Source: Agromyces sp. LHK192 (GTDB lineage Bacteria > Actinomycetota > Actinomycetes > Actinomycetales > Microbacteriaceae). Taken from it: 64,000 nt of DNA. Positions 8,677-17,050 of this stretch are shown piece by piece; position 1 is the stretch's first letter; the number at the start of each line of letters is the position of its first letter. The position numbers and the translations under genes are program-made. The stretch spans positions 3,162,001 through 3,226,000 of the forward strand of contig NZ_CP034753.1 of assembly GCF_004006235.1 (NCBI RefSeq). Reading direction: 5' to 3'. Under the pieces are notes generated by a model. That model saw only the letters and a program-made list of their open reading frames with translations, was not told the DNA's origin and did no database searches.

Positions 8677-11142
8677 TCAGTTGAGGACGAACGGCACCGT
8701 CGCGGCGTTGCCGGCGACGTCGTACACGACCAGCGTGTTCGCGCCGGGGACCGCACCGAACACCCCGGGCCTGACGAAGTTCAGGTCCGACCACGCGTTG
8801 TCGGTCAGGTCCTTCACCGTGCCGTTGAGCACGACGCGATCGATCTTGCCCGGGTCGTGCAGCTTGAAGCTGACCTTGTCGTACGTCGATCCGGTCGCGA
8901 CCGTGAACGACGAGCCCTCCTTGACGGTCACGACCGGCGCGGTCGCGTCGATCGTGAACGCGAAGGTCCCGGTCGATGCGATATTGCCGGCGAGATCCTC
9001 GGCGTTGAACTTCACCGTGTACGCGCCGTCGCCGAGCGCGACGGTCGCGGTGTGCGTCGCGGACGTCGCACCGTCGGCCGCGGTCTGCGTGCTCTTCACG
9101 AGCTTGCCGTCCCGGTAGACGTTCGCGACGACCCGGCGCAGCCCCTGGTCGTCGGTCGCGTCGACCTGCACCGCGAGCGATTGGAAGGGACCGGATGCCG
9201 CCGGCGAGACGAGCGTCGCGACGGGCTTCGCCGTGTCGACGCCGACGCTGACGGCGCAGTCCGTGCACGTGCCGCCGAGGGTCGCGACCGCCGCGGTGGC
9301 GGTCATCGGGCCGGCGGGGGCGCCCTTCGCGACGGTCGCCGTGAACGACGCGGTCGCAGGTCGGGCGCCCACCGCGGTCGCCGGAACGGCCCAGGTGAGC
9401 GTCGTGCCCTCGAGCGTGACGCCGGCGGGCAGCGACCCGAGCGTCGTGCGGGCCAGCACCTCGGCGAGGTCGACGGTGACGACCGACGACGCGAGGGGAA
9501 CCCTGCCGGTGTTGGCCGCGGTCAGCGTGTAGGTGACGACGTCGCCGGCGTTGAGCACCGCGGCGTCCGTGGCCGCGGCCAGGGCGACGGTCAGCTTCTC
9601 GGGCCAGGCGGGCTTGCCCGGTTCGAGGATCCAGTCGGTCCAGAACGCGTCGAGGTCGCGGCCCGACAGCTCCTCGGCGAGCGCCTGGAGGTCGGCGCCG
9701 GTTCGGCTCGTCCCCCCGTGGCGGGTCTGCCACTGCTCGATCAGGGCGAAGAACGCGTCGTCGCCGATCGCGATGCGAAGGGCCGCCCAGAACTGCGCGC
9801 TCCGGGTGTAGGTCTGGTAGCCGTACAGTTCGGCGGAGTCGACCTGCCCGCCGGGCGGGATCTGCCAGTTCGGGCTCGTCGCGGCACTGTTGTTCCACGA
9901 GTTGAAGTAGACCGTTTCGCTCGAGTTCGCGCTGGTGCCGAATCCCTCGAGCGAGTTGTAGTAGGTCGGACCCCAGGTGGCCATGCCCTCGCCGATCCAG
10001 ATGTCGGTCCACGTGGTCGGTGACACGTTGTCGCCGTACCACTGGTGGACGAGTTCGTGGATGAGCGTGTTGCCGGCGACCGACCCCGTCGACGGGAAGA
10101 ACGAGCGGTCCTGCGTCTCGAGGGCGTAGTTGATGCCGCTCGGGACGCTGTCCACGACGACGCCGGTGCTGTTGCCCGGGTAGGGTCCGTACAGCGTCTC
10201 GAGGTTGCGGATGATCGTGCCGAGCTGCGTCTCCCGGTTGCGGATCGTCTGCTTGTTCGCCTCGGAGAGGGCGGAATCCATGAACGACCACGACGGGATG
10301 ACCCGGCCGTCGCCCAGCGTGACCGACGACTCGATGACGTCGTAGCGGCCGATCGACACGATGACCAGTTCGGACGCCATCTGCTCGGACTGGTTCCACA
10401 CCCAGGTCGTGCGGCTGCCGTCGGCCGACGGCGTCTTCGACACGAGTTCGCCGTTGCCGACGGCGGCCGCGGTGCCGGGCACGCCGGCGACGTTCGAGAC
10501 GACGCTCGGGATGTCGAGCGTCATGGTGTACGTCGCCTTGTCGGCGGGCGTGTTGTTGTGCGGGTATCCGGTCATCATGCCGATGGGCTGGCCGAGCAGC
10601 GTGGCACCGTCGGAGGTCGCGTTCCAGCCCTCGGACGATCCGTCGAGGTCGGTGTGCGAGGTGGGGACGCCGTGGTAGGCCACGGTCACCTCGAACTCGC
10701 CGCTGACCGGCGTCGCGGGCGTGACGATGAGCTTGTACTTGATGGCCGCCGCGTCGACGTCGCGCTCCCAGGCGGCGGGCACGCCGTCGACGGTCACGCT
10801 GTCGACCTCGAGGCCCTCGAAGTCGAGCGAGAAGCTCCGCAGCGGCTCGGGCGCGGTCGCGGTCATCGTGCTGGTCGCGACGATGGAGCCGGCGATCGTG
10901 GCGCCGGACTGCACGGCGTCGGGCGTCCACGCGATGGCGATGTCGTAGTCGAGCGCGTCGTAGCCGCCGTTCCCGACGTTCGGGAACATCGGGTCGGTCG
11001 ACGTGCGAGCGCCGTCGACCGGCTCCTCCGCACCGGCAGCCGGTGCGGGCACCGCGGCCAGGAGGCACGCGGCGAGGATGCCGGGGACGGCGAGGGCGGC
11101 GAATCGCCGACCTCCGGTTCCGGCTCGGGTCGGAGTGGGCAT
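8677..11142 (-). CDS. Secreted M1-family zinc aminopeptidase with Ig-like C-terminal domains
   Basis: 821 residues. The ATG at 11142 was chosen because it has the ribosome site GAAGGAGAAC; the open frame 66 bases further up has none. Residues 1-~35 are a Sec signal peptide. The M1 catalytic module (~45-460) has zinc site HELVHQ (~361-366) and downstream Glu in WIGEGMATW (~385). The exopeptidase motif is GINYALETQ rather than the usual GAMEN. The remaining ~350 residues are a DUF11-like repeat (VVTYTLTAANTGRVPL) and two bacterial Ig-like folds, probably cell-wall or substrate attachment. Predicted role: extracellular trimming of N-terminal residues from peptides. Confidence 0.9.
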   Translation of the reverse strand: MPTPTRAGTGGRRFAALAVPGILAACLLAAVPAPAAGAEEPVDGARTSTDPMFPNVGNGGYDALDYDIAIAWTPDAVQSGATIAGSIVATSTMTATAPEPLRSFSLDFEGLEVDSVTVDGVPAAWERDVDAAAIKYKLIVTPATPVSGEFEVTVAYHGVPTSHTDLDGSSEGWNATSDGATLLGQPIGMMTGYPHNNTPADKATYTMTLDIPSVVSNVAGVPGTAAAVGNGELVSKTPSADGSRTTWVWNQSEQMASELVIVSIGRYDVIESSVTLGDGRVIPSWSFMDSALSEANKQTIRNRETQLGTIIRNLETLYGPYPGNSTGVVVDSVPSGINYALETQDRSFFPSTGSVAGNTLIHELVHQWYGDNVSPTTWTDIWIGEGMATWGPTYYNSLEGFGTSANSSETVYFNSWNNSAATSPNWQIPPGGQVDSAELYGYQTYTRSAQFWAALRIAIGDDAFFALIEQWQTRHGGTSRTGADLQALAEELSGRDLDAFWTDWILEPGKPAWPEKLTVALAAATDAAVLNAGDVVTYTLTAANTGRVPLASSVVTVDLAEVLARTTLGSLPAGVTLEGTTLTWAVPATAVGARPATASFTATVAKGAPAGPMTATAAVATLGGTCTDCAVSVGVDTAKPVATLVSPAASGPFQSLAVQVDATDDQGLRRVVANVYRDGKLVKSTQTAADGATSATHTATVALGDGAYTVKFNAEDLAGNIASTGTFAFTIDATAPVVTVKEGSSFTVATGSTYDKVSFKLHDPGKIDRVVLNGTVKDLTDNAWSDLNFVRPGVFGAVPGANTLVVYDVAGNAATVPFVLN

Positions 11143-11339
11143 CGTTCTCCTTCGGGTTGCGTCGCACGCCCGGGTGCGGGCAAGCGGATGATGCGAACGT
11201 ATGGTCACGACGTTTCGCGCGTGTGCCGCGCAGGTTGCGAGCTCCGGCGCGACGCGGATGCTTCGGACCCTACGCCCGACCGGGCCGTCATCGGAAGGGT
11301 CGGCCGCCTCGGGTCGGCGTCAGCCGATAGCCTGAGGGG

Positions 11340-12080
11340 ATGACCCTCCGGCTCGGCTACGTCGCGGGCGTGAGCCCCGGACGGTGGCTGCGTGCGTGGG
11401 GCGAACGCCGACCCGACCTCCCCCTCGTGGCCGAGCGCACCGAGCAGGCCGGGCAGCTCGACGGCATCGCCTCGGGCGACCACGATCTCGCCTTCGTGCG
11501 GCTGCCGGTCGACGACGAGGGCCTGCACGCCATCCCGCTGTGGGAGGAGGTCGCGGTCGCGGTGCTCGAGAAGGAGCATCCGCTCGCCGAGGCCGAGTCG
11601 ATCACGCTCGCCGATCTCGACGGCGAACCGTCCGCGCCGGTGCAGGCCGAGGCGGCGATGACGGTCGAACTGGTCGCGGCGGGCACCGGGTACGCGATCC
11701 TGCCGCACGGCGTCGCCCGGTTGCACCACCGCCGCGACGTGGTGGCCGTGCCCATCGCGGATGCCTCGCCCACGCAGGTCGCGCTCGTGTGGCGCGTCGA
11801 GCGCGACGACGACGACATCCAGGAGTTCGTGGGCGTGGTCCGCGGGCGCGGGTCGCGCTCGTCGCGCGGCCAGGCCTCCGACGAGCCGACGCTGTCGCCG
11901 GCGAAGGCCGCGAAACGCGCCGCCGCCGAACGGCGTGCTGCGGAGGCCGCGAAGGGCGGCGGCAAGGCCGGCTCCGGGAAGGGCGGCGGGGGCAAGGGCG
12001 GCGCGAAGTCCAAGGATTCGCGCCCGGCCCCGCGCACCGGACGCGGCGCGAAGCAGCGCAACCGACGGAGGGGCCGATGA
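11340..12080 (+). CDS. LysR-type substrate-binding domain protein lacking a DNA-binding domain
   Basis: 246 residues from an ATG preceded by TGAGGGG. Residues 1-~165 match the effector-binding half of LysR regulators (LRLGYVAGVSPGRWLRAW, LVAAGTGYAILPHGVARL). The N-terminal winged helix of true LysR proteins is absent. Residues ~180-246 are a Lys/Arg/Gly-rich tail (GKAGSGKGGGGKGGAKSK) that could bind nucleic acid non-specifically. Such stand-alone domains recur in Actinobacteria; their role is unclear. Coupled by ATGA to the next gene. Confidence 0.8.
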   Translation: MTLRLGYVAGVSPGRWLRAWGERRPDLPLVAERTEQAGQLDGIASGDHDLAFVRLPVDDEGLHAIPLWEEVAVAVLEKEHPLAEAESITLADLDGEPSAPVQAEAAMTVELVAAGTGYAILPHGVARLHHRRDVVAVPIADASPTQVALVWRVERDDDDIQEFVGVVRGRGSRSSRGQASDEPTLSPAKAAKRAAAERRAAEAAKGGGKAGSGKGGGGKGGAKSKDSRPAPRTGRGAKQRNRRRGR

Positions 12081-12844
12081 GCGCGGGGCCGATGAGCGCC
12101 GGGCCCATGACGGCCCGCCCGTTCCTGCTGGTCTCGGCGCGGCCGGAGGTCGAGGCGGTCGGCCCGGAGTACGCCTCGTTCCGGCGGGGCCTCGGGCTCG
12201 GCGAGGAGCGGCTCGAGCACCTGCGGCTCGACGTCGAGCCGCTGTCCACCGTCGTGCTCTCCGACTTCGCGGGCGTGCTCGTCGGCGGCAGCCCGTACAA
12301 CGTGACCACCCCGGTCGAGCACAAGCACCCGGTGCAAGTGCGCGTCGAGGACGATCTCGCCCGCCTGGCCGAATACGGTCTCGCGCACGAGCTGCCCGTG
12401 TTGTTCACCTGCTACGGCATCGGCGTGCTGACCCGCCTGCTGGGCGGCGAGGTGGGGCGCGAGCATCCCGAGCAGGCATCGGCGATCGAACTCGTCCTCA
12501 CCGATGCCGGGCGCAGCGACCCGCTCACGTCGGGGCTTCCCGAACGGTTCCAGGCGCTCGCGGCGCACAACGAGTCCACGACGCGGCTCCCCGACGGCGT
12601 CGACCTGCTCGCGTCATCGACCGGGTGCCCCGTGCAGCTGTACCGCGCCGGCTCCACGGTCTACGCGACCCAGTTCCACCCCGAGGTCTCGCCGACCGAC
12701 TTCGCCGCCCGCGCCGCGGTGTACCGCCACCACGGGTACTTTCCGGCGAGCGAGCTCGCGGCCGTGCGGGAGCGGCTGGCGGAGGCATCCGTCGTCGAAC
12801 CCGAGCGGATCCTGCGCCGGTTCGTCGAACTCGCCGACGCCTGA
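12077..12844 (+). CDS. Class I glutamine amidotransferase (GuaA-like, stand-alone)
   Basis: 255 residues. The start at 12077 overlaps the previous stop (ATGA) and has GGAGG 5 bases upstream; later ATGs at 12092 and 12107 are possible. The triad is visible: Cys112 in FTCYGIGVL, His201 and Glu203 in QFHPEVS. This matches stand-alone GMP-synthase-like amidotransferases. The glutaminase activity is expected to supply ammonia or to cleave gamma-glutamyl bonds; no synthetase partner is adjacent. Confidence 0.88.
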   Translation: MSAGPMSAGPMTARPFLLVSARPEVEAVGPEYASFRRGLGLGEERLEHLRLDVEPLSTVVLSDFAGVLVGGSPYNVTTPVEHKHPVQVRVEDDLARLAEYGLAHELPVLFTCYGIGVLTRLLGGEVGREHPEQASAIELVLTDAGRSDPLTSGLPERFQALAAHNESTTRLPDGVDLLASSTGCPVQLYRAGSTVYATQFHPEVSPTDFAARAAVYRHHGYFPASELAAVRERLAEASVVEPERILRRFVELADA

Positions 12845-12896
12845 CCCGCCGACGGCTGACCCGCCGACGACGGCGCTCGCCTGCCCGTTCCGCGGC

Positions 12897-13286
12897 TCAG
12901 TGATGCGGGTGGTGCAGGTGCAGCCGCGGCAGTCGCTCGCCGAGTTCGCGATAGAGCTCGTCGATCTCCTCGCTGGCCGCGCAGCCGATCCACAGCACGT
13001 ACGGCACCGCCGCGGCCTCCTCGGGCAGCCACTCCGAGACCCAGGCGCGCAGTGCCTGCGCGGCACGACGACCTCGTGGCGCGATCGAGCCGGGCGCGAG
13101 GTCGCGCTGGAGCCAGGTGACCGAGACGTGCGGCGGCACGGGAAGGTCGACGACCTGGATCAGCGAGGCGACCTCGATGAAGACCTGCCCGTACGCGTCG
13201 ACCGGGAACCGGCTCGTCGCGTCGGCGATCGCGCCGAGGTCTTCGGTGCCCCCGAGGAGGAGGAAGTGCGCCTGATGATGCTGCAT
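12897..13286 (-). CDS. Stand-alone siderophore-interacting protein (SIP) C-terminal domain
   Basis: 129 residues resembling only the NAD(P)H-binding C-terminal half of siderophore-interacting ferric reductases (FLLLGGTEDLGAIADA, QVFIEVASLIQVVDLP, VPYVLWIGCAAS). The FAD-binding N-terminal half is missing. It ends in a His-rich tail (HLHHPHH). A DtxR/IdeR-type iron box lies 72 bases upstream, so expression is probably induced on iron starvation. A role in iron release or as a truncated reductase is inferred. Convergent with the amidotransferase gene. Confidence 0.8.
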   Translation of the reverse strand: MQHHQAHFLLLGGTEDLGAIADATSRFPVDAYGQVFIEVASLIQVVDLPVPPHVSVTWLQRDLAPGSIAPRGRRAAQALRAWVSEWLPEEAAAVPYVLWIGCAASEEIDELYRELGERLPRLHLHHPHH

Positions 13287-13354
13287 GGACCCGCCGTTCG
13301 TGCGCCCGCGCCGAGTCGCGGCGGGCCGGTGGTCTCACGCTAACCGGGCGCAGA

Positions 13355-13375
13355 AAATAAGGCAAGCCTTACCTC
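13355..13375. promoter_or_regulatory. DtxR/IdeR-type iron box
   Basis: The core TAAGGCAAGCCTTA at 13358-13371 is a perfect palindrome with 6-base arms, extending to GAGGTAAGGC on the minus strand. It fits the actinobacterial iron-box pattern (TWAGGTWAGSCTWACCTWA). It lies 72 bases upstream of the SIP start and after the YidC stop, so it most likely controls the SIP gene. Confidence 0.75.
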
Positions 13376-13398
13376 ATTCGGCGACCGGTTCCCCGCGA

Positions 13399-14232
13399 CT
13401 ACATCGCCGGCGCGATCGCCGACGACGATCCCGGCAGCGGGAACCTCCGCCGCAGCAGGACCCGCTGCACGAGCGTCCAGGTGACGGTCACGACGAGGTA
13501 GAGACCGGCGGCCAGCGGCACGAACGCCGCGACCACCGCGGTGATGAACTGCAGGAACCCGAGCATGCGCAGCATGCCGGGCGAGCCGAGCACCGCGGCC
13601 GGATTCGGCGCACCCGGAGCCCCCGATGCGCCGCCGCCCGACCCGCTTGCCGGGGCCGCCGGCGCCGCAGGCGTCGTCGGACGGAACACGCGGCGCGTGA
13701 CCTCGCCGACGGCCGCGATGACGAGGATCACCCCGCCGAACACGGCGAGGTCGGCACCGGAGAGCGTGCCGGCCGCGAGTCCGCCGACGAGGCTCGACCC
13801 GAGCGGCACGCCGAGGAACGTCTCGGCGAGCAGCTCGTTCGGGTGCCCGTTGATCGTCGGCAGGATGAACAGCGCGTAGATCACGCCGACGACCGGCGCC
13901 TGCACGAGCATCGGCAGGCAACCCGCGAGCGGCGACGTGCCCTCGTCGGCGTACAGCTTCGCCATCTCGCGCTGGAGGCGTTCGGGGTTCTTCGCGTGCT
14001 TGCGCTGCAACTCCTGCAGCTTCGGTGCGAGTCGCGCCCGCGTCTGCTCGCCCTTCGCCATCGACACGGCGGTCGGGATCAGCGCGGCGCGCACGATGAG
14101 GGTCACCAGGATGATCGCGGCTGCTGCCGCGGCCCCGCCCAGCAGCGGTTCGAGCAGGCCGGCGAGGCCCATCAGCAGCCCGTACGCGCCGTCGATGACG
14201 ACGGCGATGGGCGGGAACGAATAGAAGTCCAT
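13399..14232 (-). CDS. YidC/Oxa1-family membrane protein insertase (paralogue type)
   Basis: 277 residues with the Oxa1 core: membrane segments near 12-55, a charged cytosolic hairpin (TRARLAPKLQELQRKHAKNPER) carrying the conserved TM2 Arg, then helices near 105-125, 150-175 and 225-255. An Ala/Pro/Gly linker sits at ~185-210. It lacks the long periplasmic domain of Gram-negative YidC. The DUF6412 neighbour, rather than rpmH-rnpA, marks this as an accessory insertase, not the primary one. Predicted role: insertion of a subset of membrane proteins. Confidence 0.9.
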   Translation of the reverse strand: MDFYSFPPIAVVIDGAYGLLMGLAGLLEPLLGGAAAAAAIILVTLIVRAALIPTAVSMAKGEQTRARLAPKLQELQRKHAKNPERLQREMAKLYADEGTSPLAGCLPMLVQAPVVGVIYALFILPTINGHPNELLAETFLGVPLGSSLVGGLAAGTLSGADLAVFGGVILVIAAVGEVTRRVFRPTTPAAPAAPASGSGGGASGAPGAPNPAAVLGSPGMLRMLGFLQFITAVVAAFVPLAAGLYLVVTVTWTLVQRVLLRRRFPLPGSSSAIAPAM

Positions 14233-14339
14233 GAGCGTGCGCTCCTTGCGGTGGTCGAGGAAGCCCGCGAGCGGGCAGGGTCGTCCGTCTGGCCGCGGAG
14301 CATCGACGCGCAGGCCCCGGATCCGGGGCGGCTGGTCGG

Positions 14340-14633
14340 CTACGCGGCCGGGATGACCCGACCGGGCGCCCTCGGACGCGCACGACCCGGCGCGTCGGGA
14401 TCGCTCTGCGCGAGCAGGCGCCAGGGGTCGGCCGTCTGCCGCAGGCGCGTCGAGGCCCGGCTCGCGTCGGCCGCGACCAGCGCGGGCATCGCGCGGACCG
14501 CGACGACCGTCACGGCCACGGCAGCGGCGCCCACGACGCCGATGAGCACCATCGCCAGGCCCGCGTCGGCGGCGGTCGCGAGCTCGAGCGAGCCCTGCAG
14601 CGAGCGCAGGAGGGCGAGCAGCAGGTCGATCAC
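14340..14633 (-). CDS. DUF6412 small membrane protein
   Basis: 97 residues from the GTG at 14633, chosen because GGAGGG lies 7 bases upstream; a GTG at 14669 is the alternative (109 residues). One or two hydrophobic helices (LAMVLIGVVGAAAVAVTVVA) are followed by a conserved QSDPDAPGRARPRAPG tail that marks DUF6412. The family regularly sits just upstream of a second YidC gene, as here, which suggests a joint role in membrane-protein insertion. The 107 bases before yidC hold no other gene. Confidence 0.78.
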   Translation of the reverse strand: MIDLLLALLRSLQGSLELATAADAGLAMVLIGVVGAAAVAVTVVAVRAMPALVAADASRASTRLRQTADPWRLLAQSDPDAPGRARPRAPGRVIPAA

Positions 14634-14690
14634 GTCTGCACCCTCCGTCCGCACGATTCCTCCGGCCACGCTAACACCCGAGACCCGGGG

Positions 14691-15242
14691 TCAGTCCTCC
14701 AGCAACCGCTGGAAGAGCACGTGGTCCTGCCACTCGCCGGCAATCCACAGGTATCGCGGCGCCGTCCCGAAGCGCTCGAACCCGTTCTGCTCGAGCACCC
14801 GCTGCGACGCCGTGTTGTGCAGCAGCGTTCCGGCCTGCACCCGATGGAGCCCCGCCGAACGCGCGTGGTGCAGCGCGATGCCGACCGACGCCGTGGCGAG
14901 CCCGCGACCCTGCAGCGAGGCATCCACCCAGTAGCCGAGGTGCACGTTCTGGAACGCCCCGCGCACGATGTCGCTCAAGTTGACCCGGCCCACGATGCGG
15001 TCGCCGTCGTCGAGGACGAGCGGGATCGCCGTGCCCTCGCGGAGACGTCGCACGTCGGCGGCCGCACCGCGTTCGTGCACCGCGGCGGTGAAGAACTCGG
15101 GTTCGCGCAGCGGCTCCCACGGCGCGAGGTGCTCGCGATTGCGGGCGTAGGCCTCGGCGAGCGCGGGCCCGTCGTCGGCGGCGATCGCGCGCAGCACGAT
15201 GCCGTCGTCGAGTTCGATCGGGTGGATCTCGGTGGTGGTCAC
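14691..15242 (-). CDS. GNAT N-acetyltransferase (RimJ/RimL-like)
   Basis: 183 residues from a GTG start. GNAT fold with acetyl-CoA site QGRGLATAS (~111-119) and the following helix. The sequence order (LRAIAADDGPALAEAY, EFFTAAVHER, HNTASQRVLEQNGFERFG) matches RimJ/RimL-type enzymes that acetylate ribosomal-protein N-termini or small amines. The exact acceptor is not predictable. Confidence 0.88.
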   Translation of the reverse strand: MTTTEIHPIELDDGIVLRAIAADDGPALAEAYARNREHLAPWEPLREPEFFTAAVHERGAAADVRRLREGTAIPLVLDDGDRIVGRVNLSDIVRGAFQNVHLGYWVDASLQGRGLATASVGIALHHARSAGLHRVQAGTLLHNTASQRVLEQNGFERFGTAPRYLWIAGEWQDHVLFQRLLED

Positions 15243-15268
15243 CGGGCGATGCTACCGGCGCCGGCGGC

Positions 15269-15559
15269 TCAGGCGCGCTCGACCCGGTATCCGGCGGCCT
15301 CCGCGGCCGCGAGGAACGCGTCGAGGTCGGATGCCCCGCGCAGCAGCCCGCCGAGTTCGCCCTCGTCCTGCGCGGAGTGGAACGTCGCCGTCGCGAACGG
15401 GTGCGTCACCGGGCCGGTGCCCGGCAGCGGCGGCGGCGCCGAGACGCTGACCAGGATGCCCGGCTCGTCGCGCACCTCGAGCACGAGCCGGTCGTCGCGG
15501 AACAGCCGAAAGCTGCGTGCCGAACCGGACGCGCCCGCGGATCCGGAGGTGTCGGTCAT
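15269..15559 (-). CDS. Small hypothetical protein coupled to the eCIS-motif metallopeptidase
   Basis: 96 residues. Its ATG overlaps the stop of the metallopeptidase gene (ATGA). Residues ~15-95 look like a compact alpha/beta domain (SFRLFRDDRLVLEVRDEPG, GLLRGASDLDAFLAAAEAAG); there is no signal peptide or membrane segment. No family is recognised. Strict coupling suggests it works with its neighbour, for example as a chaperone, adaptor or immunity-type partner; this is inference only. Confidence 0.72.
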   Translation of the reverse strand: MTDTSGSAGASGSARSFRLFRDDRLVLEVRDEPGILVSVSAPPPLPGTGPVTHPFATATFHSAQDEGELGGLLRGASDLDAFLAAAEAAGYRVERA

Positions 15560-16896
15560 GGCGTGCCCCCTGCCTGGTAGACCTGCTCGAGCAGTGTGAA
15601 CATGCCCGGATCGTTGGCTTGCAGCCAGGCCTGATTGTACTTCGCGACGGTCGCCTCGTCGGTGGAGTAGGGATGCCCGAGGTACGCGGCGACGGAGTTC
15701 GCGAAGTACTCCTCCTTGTTCGCCGCCGAGTACCAGGCCGGGTCGAGCCACATGTCGGTCGCGGGCCCGGCGGGCGTCGTCTGCGTGATCGGCCCGCTCG
15801 ACCCGAGCCGCGCGGTGTGGAGTGCGGCGAGCTGCGTGACCTGCGCGGGCGTGAGCGCCGAGAACTGCAGGCCGTGTCCGCCCTCGTGCGCCGCGAGGAA
15901 CCCGGGCCCGTACCCCGGCGCCTTGCCCGGGACGCTGGTGAGGTCCTCCTCGGCGATCGCGACGCGGCGCACGCCGTTCACCTCGGTCTGGATGCCGCGC
16001 ACATCGTCCCAGATGCGGCCGTCGAACGTCTGCGTGCCCTGGAGGTGCGCATACGGCGCCAGGTCGGTGAGCTTCTTGTCGTGGGGGATCACGTCGATCG
16101 TGATCGGGTCGGCCTCCATGCGCGTGCGGTTCTCTGGGGCGATGCTCCCGTACAGCTCGATCGCCTGCGTCCGCGCTTGCGCGACCGCGGCGTCGCTCGA
16201 CCCGTGGCCCTCGATCGTGCAGATGCCCTCGAGCGGGTCGGCCTCGGGCTCCGGCTCCGGCTCGGGCTCGGGCTCCGGTTCGGGGCCCGGGCCGGCGTCG
16301 AGTGCACCCCAGGTGAGCGGGCCGACGATGCCGTCGGGCTGGAGCTGGTTCTGCGTCTGGAACGCGCGCACCGCGGCATCCGTGAGCGGACCGAAGATGC
16401 CGTCGACGGCCAACGGCGGATTCGCGCCGCGGTCGTTCAGCTTCGTCTGGAGCTCGCCGACAGACGGACCGACCGAGCCGCGCTTGAGCATCGGTCGTGG
16501 TGGCGCTCCGCCGCCCGCGGGGCCTCCGCCCGCGGCCTGCCCGGGAGCCTGGGTTCCGGCCTGCGGCAGCTGCTGCGGCCCCGCCTCCGACGGCGCCTGC
16601 CCGAGCGAGCCCGGGCCCGCAGGCTCCTCTTCGACCGACTGGCGCGACACGACGAGGGTCGACGCGGCACGGTTGCCCGCCGTGCGCTGGAGCCGCTGGA
16701 CCATGGGACGGGCGGCGGCGGGTGCGATCACCGCGAGCCCGCCGCGGGTAGCTCGGACGGAGCCGACGTCGGAGGGAGCGGCATCCGACTCGCGCGCCGC
16801 AGCACCGGCGCCGTCGACCGCCCCGGTTCGCTGATGCGCTCGCAGGTCGCCGTCGAACTGCTCGTCTCGCGAGCCCTGATGGTGCGCCAGACCCAT
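15556..16896 (-). CDS. Peptidoglycan-binding, HExxH metallopeptidase-like protein with eCIS-type leader motif
   Basis: 446 residues from the ATG at 16896; the frame continues upstream into the tRNA-Ser gene, which cannot be coding, and no strong ribosome site marks any start (a Met at 16704 is possible). Near residue 65 is MVQRLQRTAGNRA, a motif frequent near the N-terminus of proteins tied to extracellular contractile injection systems. Residues ~130-205 form a PG_binding_1 domain (VGELQTKLNDRG, AVDGIFGPLTDAAV), then an acidic Glu-Pro repeat linker (~215-228). The C-terminal domain carries HEGGH (~345) and a downstream Glu in NKEEYFANS, a likely zinc protease site. There is no signal peptide, consistent with loading as cargo. 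Coupled to the 96-residue protein downstream. Confidence 0.75.
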   Translation of the reverse strand: MGLAHHQGSRDEQFDGDLRAHQRTGAVDGAGAAARESDAAPSDVGSVRATRGGLAVIAPAAARPMVQRLQRTAGNRAASTLVVSRQSVEEEPAGPGSLGQAPSEAGPQQLPQAGTQAPGQAAGGGPAGGGAPPRPMLKRGSVGPSVGELQTKLNDRGANPPLAVDGIFGPLTDAAVRAFQTQNQLQPDGIVGPLTWGALDAGPGPEPEPEPEPEPEPEADPLEGICTIEGHGSSDAAVAQARTQAIELYGSIAPENRTRMEADPITIDVIPHDKKLTDLAPYAHLQGTQTFDGRIWDDVRGIQTEVNGVRRVAIAEEDLTSVPGKAPGYGPGFLAAHEGGHGLQFSALTPAQVTQLAALHTARLGSSGPITQTTPAGPATDMWLDPAWYSAANKEEYFANSVAAYLGHPYSTDEATVAKYNQAWLQANDPGMFTLLEQVYQAGGTP

Positions 16897-17010
16897 GCGG
16901 ACATCGTGCGCTGCGACGGTCGCAGCCGCAGCCGCGGGCGACCCGACGATCGGGCACCGGGCCTGCCCGATCGGGCAGCGGGACACGGCCGCGCACTCAC
17001 CGCGAACGCA

Positions 17011-17040
17011 GATGAGCCCCGCTCGAAAGCGGGGCTCATC
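17011..17040 (-). terminator. Hairpin downstream of tRNA-Ser
   Basis: Perfect 13-bp stem with CGAA loop, 10 bases beyond the tRNA-Ser 3' end on the minus strand. No T run follows. Probably a transcription terminator for the tRNA gene. Confidence 0.6.
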
Positions 17041-17050
17041 TGGTGTTTCG

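Noticed and set aside
8633..11167. Overlapping minus-strand frame opposite in phase to the M1 peptidase
   Set aside because: Almost entirely Arg/Asp/His shadow composition; the M1 frame contains HExxH and a signal peptide.
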